Assembly (NCBI GenBank): GCA_051453625.1
Contig: JBOZIK010000001.1
Coordinates: 286,382,550 to 286,410,480 of the forward strand
Reading direction: 5' to 3'
Length of the DNA: 27,931 bases
Source: Welwitschia mirabilis
Taxonomy: Eukaryota > Gnetophyta > Gnetopsida > Welwitschiales
The number at the start of each line of letters is the position of its first letter. Position 1 is the first letter of the stretch. Below the pieces are notes generated by a model. That model ran no database searches. It was not told where the DNA came from and saw only the letters and a program-made list of their open reading frames with translations. The translations under genes were made by a program, and so were the position numbers. Shown one piece after another: positions 20,700 to 27,931 of the stretch.

Positions 20700-22230
20700 A
20701 CATCCCTTGATGATGTGGATTGCATTGGTAGTAACTATCAAAGAGGTGTATTACTAAGTACCGTAAGTGTGATGTTGGATGATATGCAAGTGTCAAGGTT
20801 AAACTATGATGTTGAATATATAAGTCTGATGTTAGACATCCAAGTATGACATCAGACATCCAAGTGTGAAGTTAGAGTTCCAAATGTGATGTCGGAGAGC
20901 TCTGTCACATAAAAATTGGGGCAAAGCAGGCTATGCTGAGGGCAAACTAGATGTCCTAGAATCTTACAGAAGAAAGTACGACATCAAACAACCAAGTGTA
21001 ACATTAGACATCCAAGTGTAACATCGAAGAGCTCTATCAAATAAAAACTAGGGTAAAGTATGCTATGATAAGGGTAANNNNNNNNNNNNNNNNNNNNNNN
21101 NNNNNNNNNNNNNNNNNNNNNNNNNNNNNNNNNNNNNNNNNNNNNNNNNNNNNNNNNNNNNNNNNNNNNNNNNNNNNNNNNNNNNNNNNNNNNNNNNNNN
21201 NNNNNNNNNNNNNNNNNNNNNNNNNNNNNNNNNNNNNNNNNNNNNNNNNNNNNNNNNNNNNNNNNNNNNNNNNNNNNNNNNNNNNNNNNNNNNNNNNNNN
21301 NNNNNNNNNNNNNNNNNNNNNNNNNNNNNNNNNNNNNNNNNNNNNNNNNNNNNNNNNNNNNNNNNNNNNNNNNNNNNNNNNNNNNNNNNNNNNNNNNNNN
21401 NNNNNNNNNNNNNNNNNNNNNNNAAGAAAGTACGACATCAAACAACCAAGTTTAACATTAGACATCCAAGTGTAACATCGAAGAGCTCTATCAAATAAAC
21501 ACTAGGGTAAAGTATGCTATGATAAGGGTAAATAGGATGTTCTAGAAGCCTACAAAAGTAAGTCTAATGATGGACATCCAAGTGTGACATCAGACACCCA
21601 AGTATGACATCGGACATCTAAATGTAATGTCAGACCTTGTTCGGAGGATAATTCTAAAGTAAAACATGAAGTTTTAGGGTCTTACAGGAGGAGTTAGAGT
21701 GTTGCAGGCTCAAGTGCAACATCAGACATTTAAGTACAACATTGGGCATCCAACTGTGACATCAAACACTTATGTGCAATGTCGAAGCCTGAAGTATGAC
21801 ATTAGACCTTCTTCACAGAGCAAGCTTAAGGAAGGCGGGAAGCGTCGGGGAACGGAAGGTGCTGAAGCATCATAGGACGACATGCAATGTTGGACACTCA
21901 AGTACAACATTGGGCACTTAAGTATGATGTCATACATCTAAGTGTGACATTAGAGCCTTCATTGTAAAGCAAGATGAAGCAAAGCAGGCAATTCCAGAGT
22001 TAAGTGAAAGGTTTTAGAGCATTACAGGACCAAGTATAATGTCAAAAACTTAAATACGACATTGAACACCCAAGTATTATGTTAAACCTTCCTCATGAAG
22101 TAGGTTGAATTAGGGTAGAAAGAACCAAATCAAACATAAGATGTCAAAGTGTTATAGGACCAAGTACGATGTTGAGCACTAAAGTATGACATCAGCTCAT
22201 CAAATGTAACATCATTGTGGATCCCCTGAT
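20700..22230. repeat. Higher-order minisatellite in the leader of the nested element
   Basis: The basic unit is about 20 bp, close to GACATCCAAGTGTGACATCA, clearest at 21574-21636 in three consecutive copies. Groups of such units are separated by a spacer containing ...TTACAGGA..CAAG and CCTTCnTCACnnAGCAnG, forming larger repeats of about 130-190 bp (starts near 21690, 21870, 22030, 22150). Because 20 is not a multiple of 3, it does not encode a constant peptide repeat. In element orientation it lies between the primer-site end and gag. An N gap interrupts it. Confidence 0.8.
20970..21531. repeat. 108-bp direct repeat abutting both sides of an N gap
   Basis: 20970-21077, ending at the gap, matches 21424-21531, starting right after it, with 2 differences in 108. 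The gap (346 N) lies within the minisatellite, so a real tandem unit or an unmerged contig overlap are both possible. Confidence 0.9.
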
Positions 22231-22349
22231 GGAAGATGGCATCCATTTTTACAATTCCCTAGATTTGATAAAGCATGACAACATGACATAATCTATCTAC
22301 ATATTCTATTCTACTTGGATCTTGAAGATCACAATTTACCATTTTCATG

Positions 22350-22361
22350 GCTTCAACACTA
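22350..22361 (-). other. Degenerate primer binding site of the nested element (weak)
   Basis: Minus strand TAGTGTTGAAGC, two bases inside the right LTR. It matches the tRNA-iMet site TGGTATCAGAGC at 7 of 12, with AGCCATG following as in many such elements. Position is right, match is poor. Confidence 0.35.
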
Positions 22362-22363
22362 AA

Positions 22364-22778
22364 TGTAATGTTTCTTTTAGCATTTTAAGGTTATTTAATT
22401 ATAAACAGGAACATATAAATATTATGTCAGAATCAATAATAATAACAAGAAATAATTTGGCAAAAGGTGGACTTTATTATTGGAAATAGTGGATTACATT
22501 CCTCATCATTAACCAACACCCTTGGACTAGTGGTCAAAAGTAAGGATATGAACTATGATCTAAGTCCTCTTTATGGGACCCTTGGGGATCAACAAAGGTT
22601 GTCGTTAGTTACATCCACCTAGTCTACCTAACCCCACCTAATACCATAGGCTTAAATAACATAATGAAGGAACATATCTTTTCATACTTGGGTCACACCC
22701 ATTCATATCTCTTATTAATTATTATTATTTAGTGCCTTAATATACTTATTTACAAAATAGTGAATTTGGAACATTACA
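22364..22778 (-). repeat. Right LTR (5' LTR) of the nested element
   Basis: 415 bp, TGTAATGTTTC to GGAACATTACA, aligning along its full length to 18318-18782 except for the 50-bp duplication there. Confidence 0.9.
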
Positions 22779-22783
22779 CCTTG

Positions 22784-23838
22784 GAACTCACAACAGAGAG
22801 TTATACTCTCTAAAATTCAAACAAATAGTTACCTCAACTGAAATTTAAACTTATTATTTAATATCAATATCAATGGTCAATAAGATAATCATATGCAAGG
22901 GTTATAAGGAATAGTCAATAAAACTCAATATAAACACTTAACAACGGAGAGATTAGGATTCACAAGGTTCTCATATCGGGTTCACACAAAACATAAACTC
23001 TACAAGCTTCTAGAAGACTTTCATAGGATATTAAAAGAAGACTATAAGTTTCTATGAAAACTTCAACACACACATAACAATACAAGATATATTGCATTTA
23101 TTCGAAATTTATGAGATATGAACACAAATGAAAGAAATTCAAGAACAAAGCATACAAGTATTTATAAAGAAGATTAAGGCCCATACTTGGTCATAGCTAA
23201 ACTCCAAGATACTCCTAGTTATTTTCAAGCTCCACATGATTACAATTTGCAAGGTATACGCCTCTGACTCTAACGGCTGGGGAACTCAGGTATTTATAAC
23301 ATAGGACTAACCTTAGAACTAGTGATAAGGCTTAAGTTCTATAGATAGTTTAGGTTCATTTAACCCATCCTTTTCAAGCTTGCCCACTGGGGGAAAACAA
23401 TAATATAACAATTCCTCATAAGTAAATTTAAATGCATGTGATAAATTACAAAAGCACATACTTTAAATTACATATCATTACTATTATATGGACAAATATA
23501 ATTAAGAGAAATCTATATTAAAGCTACGCTTAATTTTCAAAATAAGTCAAGTAATCTAATGTTAAGCTACATTAATAGAAAAACATGCATAAGTGATAGG
23601 AATCCCACAAATTAACTCAATCTTTCCATTGATTAACTAAAATAAATAAGTTAATCTTTAATAAAGTCTAAAATAAATAATTATGGAAATGCCTAGTTTA
23701 AGTATTACTTTTATTACATATGTTATTATTTTTAATAAATTTAGAATTATTATTATTATTATAATATTTTTAATGTTTAATTATTTATCTGAATTAACTA
23801 GGAAGGTTTCTAAACTTAGGAAAAATCTGGATGTGACA
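22784..23838 (-). repeat. Right LTR (5' LTR) of the outer element, second part
   Basis: Picks up the alignment where the first part stopped (AACTCACAACAGAGAG matches GGCTCACAACAGAGAG near 2260-2277) and ends GGATGTGACA. Summed with 17282-18317 the length is 2091 bp, one more than the left LTR. Confidence 0.93.
23291..23299 (-). promoter_or_regulatory. Putative LTR TATA box
   Basis: TTATAAATA on the minus strand, the counterpart of 2770-2778. In this 5' LTR it would have driven transcription of the element. It lies about 540 bp from the outer LTR end. Confidence 0.5.
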
Positions 23839-23843
23839 ATAAA
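23839..23843. repeat. Target site duplication, right copy (ATAAA)
   Basis: Identical to 1224-1228; directly follows the terminal CA of the right LTR. Confidence 0.88.
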
Positions 23844-24768
23844 ATAAGTGATAACCCAAAACCTACTTATGTTACTTACACCACTAAGGTAAAAACTCTT
23901 ACAAGAATACACATTCAAAGTAAGATAAAGAAAAAGAAGTAAAAAAAGTAACTATATAAATAAAATATCATTTTAGGTAATTTATCTTAAATCTACTGAT
24001 GAAAACATATCTCATATACTCAAATTCCCTATAAAATTTTATGTAATAGTTTTTTAATAATTTAAAACATAAATCATAACATTTTGGGCTCTAAGCAGAC
24101 CTCATAGATAAAAGTTATTAACTAATCAATTATGAAGTAAAACTAAATTATAGTTGTTTTTGAACTAGATGTTTTAAAAAGCTTATTTAATTTCCTACAA
24201 CTTAGGATGCTTAAGCTTGCAGATATTATAATAGATAGTTATAGAAATGAAAATAAATTATCCATTATTTTCTATCTTTATTTTCTAATATATTTTAAAA
24301 AATAAAATATTTAAAAATAATTCACATTAGAAAAACTGTTGTTTTTACATTTCCACATTCATAACACGATCCTAGACTTAGAGACAACATTTCACTAATT
24401 TGTGCCTACTAATTAATAAGCTATGATGTTTTTAACCTATATATTTATTCTAGAAATTGAATTTTTTGCCATAACAAAAATATGATAAAGTATTTTATAA
24501 CTAATTATTCAATAATTTAGATTAATAAAATAATGGATATACTAACTCATTATCTACAAAATATCTTAACTAAATTACTATTTTAAATCATTGAAGGAGA
24601 AAAAAGAATCAAATCAATTAAAAAAAAACCCCTTTACTATGAACCTTAAGATATCCATAAAAGAGGAGTAGTTTAAAAGAAATTTTTGAGGATTAGATTT
24701 TGTCCCTAATAAGATGAACCTTATGCATAATAGACAAAAATATAATATTAAATTAAACATGGGTACCC

Positions 24769-24771
<3 letters not shown>
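23844..24771. other. Right flank of the outer element, no gene seen
   Basis: AT-rich DNA with homopolymer A and T runs. No open frame of useful length and no recognisable repeat edges. Confidence 0.5.

Positions 24772-24822
<51 letters not shown>
24772..24822. repeat. (TC)25 microsatellite
   Basis: An uninterrupted TC dinucleotide run of 51 bases, equivalent to (GA)n on the other strand. Perfect repeats of this length are normally length-variable between individuals. Confidence 0.97.
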
Positions 24823-24828
<6 letters not shown>

Positions 24829-26582
24829 TTACTTTTAATAGTGGACCCCCGAGTCATTTGGCCATAATCATCTATTACTGACCTCTATCACCAATCATAA
24901 GAAATGCCTCATATCTTCCTAATATCTTAGTGAGAGCCAATGGAAGGGAATAATATTTTATAGCCTAATTGCATTAAAGATTATAAATAATTCCCTAATG
25001 CAATATCATACCATTCCAGTACAATCCTAAAAAGAAATCATATGGACAATAAAAGTAAAGAGCTTACTTGGAAAGATTAGTAAGTCCTTGATAGTTGAAG
25101 ATTGATAAAGATCTAAGTTCAAGAGTTTCTTAAGTCCAAAATTCCAAGCTACAAGCTTCACAGTAAGAGAATGAAAGAAGAAAGAGGAAAAATGAAAATG
25201 CACTTGTATAGAAAAATGAAAAATAGTTTTTTATTTTACAAGAGAGGAAAGAATTTCTATATATAAATAAACAAAGACACATAGCTCAAGATCACAGGAT
25301 CACATGATTTAGCATTGATAAGTGTGATGGGTAATAAGTGATATTAGTGTATAAAAAGAGATCATATTTATGACTCATAACCTAACTAGGATGAGTAATC
25401 TTCTTGCTTTAATTAGTAATACTAATTACATGCATCATTTCCTTTTATTATCTCATTCTTAGTCCTTCATAGACTCATAAGCAAGTTTAATTCATCCAAA
25501 GACATGCATCAAAAGAATAAGTGCATAAATCTCAAAATTATCATGTGACATAATGAGACAAACTCTTCAATTCCAATGAATAAAGCAATAAGTATCTTAT
25601 AAATCAAGTTCCTTTATACATCTTAAGAAGATAAAAGTCATGGTAGAATAAATCTATTCATCTATCATTCTTAGTTCTATGTAAAAGAACACATAGCTCA
25701 CATGCTCATTTATTTCATAATGCATAAAATCTATCAATCGCATAAAACAAGGAATAAAATGTCTATTCATATATAGTACACCTATCACATTTACCAAGAA
25801 TTTAAATGAGTAAATAAGATGCAAAATATATTATTATGTCCTCTTGAAATTTTTAATTTATCAGTTTTATCATGTGATTTTAATTCCTTACATAATGGGT
25901 TTATCTAATTTTAAATGTTTAGATGGCTTTTCTTAATAAAACCTTCTAACATATTTTTTTATCATTTACATGGTAAATTATGAAAATTACAAATTAAGGT
26001 CAACTGAAAATGACATCTTATTTTGACAAGGCCTTTAAATAAGAAAAATTAATTATTTAATTAAAAGCTTAATATACTTAATATCCAAGTAAATAAGTTT
26101 ACAAAATATGGGATATGATAGTGAGATCGACATAAATCTGCCTTAGAAACCCAACAATGCCGAAGGACATGGATAGTGGCATCAACATTGCTTGCTAGAA
26201 TTCTTTAATTTGTTCAATATCCTTCAAAACGTAGCAATATACCTACTTATGCTATGGAAAAGTTCATAATTATATGAAATATGATATAAATGGTAAAAGA
26301 TGTTATTTATAATAAACCGTTGAGTTAAATGTCTTGTTCTATGCAAAATTGATCAAATATACTTACTTGGAATGTTAATTTTTGCATGTAAATAATACAC
26401 AACCCAATACCAAAGTAGTTCTTCTCATAAGTAGATGGATCTCCTTACCTAACTTGTTGTAATGCCATAAGCACTTTGAAGCTAAAATAGAGATGAAGAA
26501 ATCATAGGCCTAATTGGATATTTATACATTTTGGAATAGATGGTAAGTAAGGTAGGGGTAAATGACACTTGATCACAATGTT
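24823..26582. other. No gene seen; possible LTR-like DNA around 24880-25340
   Basis: No coding region supported. Around 25057-25290 the sequence has the look of LTR or leader DNA (AGAGCTTACTTGGAAAG, purine-rich AATGAAAGAAGAAAGAGG, then TATATATAAATAAAC), but I found no partner copy, TG/CA ends or target duplication, so I do not delimit an element. Confidence 0.35.
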
Positions 26583-26780
26583 CTTCATCATCTTTTTTCT
26601 TAAGAAGCTTTGTTGTCTTTTTTCATAACATTATCCATCATTGTTTTCTTGGATATGCTTCATTGTCTTTTTTCTCAAGATGTTTTATTGTCTTTTTCCT
26701 TAAGACACTTCATCATTTTTTTCCTCAAAATGTATTGTTGTGTTTTTCTTTAAGATAGTTTGCCATCTTTTTCCTCATTC
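26583..26780. repeat. Eight-copy 25-bp minisatellite
   Basis: Units close to CTTCATTGTCTTTTTTCTCAAGATG start at about 26583, 26608, 26634, 26658, 26683, 26708, 26733 and 26758. The central copies (26658-26757) are exactly 25 bp each and differ at several sites, which indicates an old array. Confidence 0.85.
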
Positions 26781-27789
26781 GAATGACATATGGCCATACC
26801 TTGAAATTGGTCTTAACTATTAATTGATTCTATACCATATTAGCATTTTCTCCTTAGTTTGTCTAGAACAGCCATGTGGATGATTTTCTTGAAAAGCTTC
26901 AAGAACTATCCTTTTTAACTATAAGTGTTACCTAATTCTTTTTTTTGATTCCTGAGTCAATTTCATCATTAAAGCTATCAAAAGTACCTAAAAACACACT
27001 TCCACTCACCATCAAATATAACCAATCTAGTTGCATAACAAGGAATCTTACTCACATCTAGAAGATTAAGTGATCTATCTACATCATAATGACACAACAA
27101 AATGTCAAAAAAGGAGTCATGATAAAGAGGTATAGTTAATTCAAAGGAGATCTTTCTCACATCCACGATTCTAATATTCTATCCAATCCACAAAAGTATA
27201 AGAAATAAAACAACAAAATTAATCCTTAATGATCGCATGTGCAAGGAAAAATAAAGTAAATTTGCTAAGAAATCCTCATGTAAGCATAATAAATTTTAAT
27301 AAAAGGGACATATATAAACCATTAAATTATTAAGTGAAAGATTTGTCAATTTTAGTTATTACTTCTAGTCCGTGTAGTAGTCACATGCTCTCTAAGTGTG
27401 TGCTTGTTGTTTTTAAAAGGAGTAAAAAAATAAAATGTGAATCACCTCAGTAGGGCATCCAAGTCATCAGCTACTTTCGATTTCTTAGCTATATACCCCC
27501 ACTTAAGGAAGAGTATGATGCAATGTTGACGATCTAATTATACCTTAATAAGATCCTACCACTATGCCTTCGATCTTTACCTAATATACCCTTAATTACC
27601 AAGGCTTACATGGGAATTTAAACCTTGGGATTCCTAGGATGTTTTTACTTAAGAGAGATATAGCTCTTTATATGACTTGAACTACATAATTATGATACTA
27701 CATAACATGCTCAAAGGATGATGTAGCTTAACATGAATTGATGTCTATATAAGCCTTCCTATGCCCATTACTAACCAAGACTTATTACC
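26781..27789. other. No gene supported; one unidentified minus-strand frame
   Basis: Contains an open minus-strand frame of 62 codons at 26978-27166 (MDVRKISFELTIPLYHDSFF at its start, ending KCVFRYF). Its composition is protein-like rather than low-complexity, and it could be the remnant of a coding exon or element, but I recognise no domain and see no flanking gene structure. The rest is AT-rich with nothing recognisable. Confidence 0.25.
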
Positions 27790-27839
27790 TGTGAAGTATC
27801 TTACATGGTCAAGTTGTGAAGTGTCTTACATGGTTAAGT
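27790..27839. repeat. Two tandem copies of a 25-bp unit
   Basis: TGTGAAGTATCTTACATGG... at 27790-27814 is repeated at 27815-27839 with two differences. Confidence 0.85.
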
Positions 27840-27931
27840 TGTGCCTAATTTCTAATCGAAGAAGCTAAACCACCTCCTATGTTATGTACTACATGCATTG
27901 AGGTGATGACACATGGCATTGAATTTGAAAC

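Larger units (their letters stand above)
18313..22783 (-). mobile_element. Nested LTR retrotransposon, gag-only, in the outer LTR
   Basis: Inserted into the right LTR of the outer element. LTRs are 18318-18782 and 22364-22778, with ends TGTAATGTT...ACATTACA on the plus strand; the flanking target duplication is CCATG (18313-18317) and CCTTG (22779-22783), one mismatch. A polypurine tract beside the left LTR shows that it runs on the minus strand. A broken gag (about 19850-20330) and a repeat-rich leader (about 20700-22230) fill what is visible. The element totals 4461 bp including two N gaps, and the unresolved part between gag and the 3' LTR is only about 0.8 kb, so a full pol cannot fit. 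It is therefore a deleted or non-autonomous derivative, probably of a Ty3/gypsy-type lineage judging from gag. Confidence 0.88.
1224..23843 (-). mobile_element. Outer 22.6-kb LTR retroelement, LARD-like, with nested insertions
   Basis: The LTRs are 1229-3318 and 17282-23838, the latter split by a younger insertion. The element is flanked by identical 5-bp duplications ATAAA at 1224-1228 and 23839-23843. Both LTRs read TGTAAT... to ...TGTGACA on the plus strand, giving TG/CA ends, and their lengths (2090 and 2091 bp) match once the insertion is removed. A polypurine tract next to the left LTR and a tRNA-iMet-like primer site next to the right LTR show that the element runs on the minus strand. 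The interior (3319-17281) is about 14 kb, of which a Helitron and SINE-like pieces take a large share; I recognise no gag, protease, reverse transcriptase or integrase. Long LTRs with a long non-coding interior fit the LARD class. An autonomous element whose coding part was lost or overwritten is the alternative. Confidence 0.9.

Noticed and set aside
20700-22230. CRISPR-like appearance of the short regular repeats
   Set aside because: Units are directly adjacent and degenerate with no unique spacers, in a plant retrotransposon leader; it is a minisatellite.
1-27931. A new defence, biosynthetic or other gene system
   Set aside because: No set of intact genes is present; every recognisable coding remnant belongs to a Helitron or an LTR retrotransposon, apart from one or two unidentified fragments.

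Overview
This is an AT-rich eukaryotic nuclear window, almost certainly from a seed plant. It holds a spliced plant-type Helitron transposase, LTR retrotransposons primed by initiator tRNA-Met, tRNA-derived SINE-like sequences, long microsatellites, and no operon or dense coding. I cannot name the species. I see no intact host protein-coding gene; nearly everything I can explain is decayed mobile DNA in nested layers. Six runs of N interrupt it (259-358, 7616-7866, 10113-10626, 10991-11716, 19040-19834, 21078-21423).

Outer layer: a large LTR retroelement on the minus strand fills 1229-23838. Its two LTRs are 1229-3318 (2090 bp) and 17282-18317 plus 22784-23838 (2091 bp once the insertion is removed). 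It is bounded by a perfect 5-bp target duplication ATAAA (1224-1228 and 23839-23843), with a tRNA-iMet-type primer binding site at 17267-17278 and a polypurine tract at 3319-3335. No gag or pol is visible in its roughly 14 kb interior, so it resembles a LARD (large non-autonomous LTR derivative).

Inside that interior, on the plus strand, lies a decayed autonomous-type Helitron Rep/helicase gene (about 9405-15165). It keeps a recognisable HUH motif, a tyrosine motif (QYIAKYASK) and PIF1-type helicase motifs, but has many stops and frameshifts and two N gaps. Upstream are a gene-like stretch with one good terminal-exon candidate (6137-6313), a SINE-like element (about 7967-8098) and a very AT-rich array of degenerate 260-290 bp repeats (about 8280-9110). 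Downstream is a sharply different GC- and CpG-rich block (about 15330-16480), followed by SINE-like remnants on the minus strand.

A second, smaller LTR retrotransposon (18318-22778, minus strand) inserted into the right LTR of the outer element. It has 465- and 415-bp LTRs, target duplication CCATG/CCTTG, a polypurine tract, a broken gag, and a long higher-order minisatellite in its leader. It is too short to hold a pol gene.

The flanks (1-1223 and 23844-27931) hold no gene I can support; they contain a (TC)25 microsatellite, an eight-copy 25-bp minisatellite and other low-complexity DNA. At three of the six N gaps the sequence ending at the gap is repeated at once after it, which suggests unmerged or chimeric contig joins; this affects the Helitron and the inner element.
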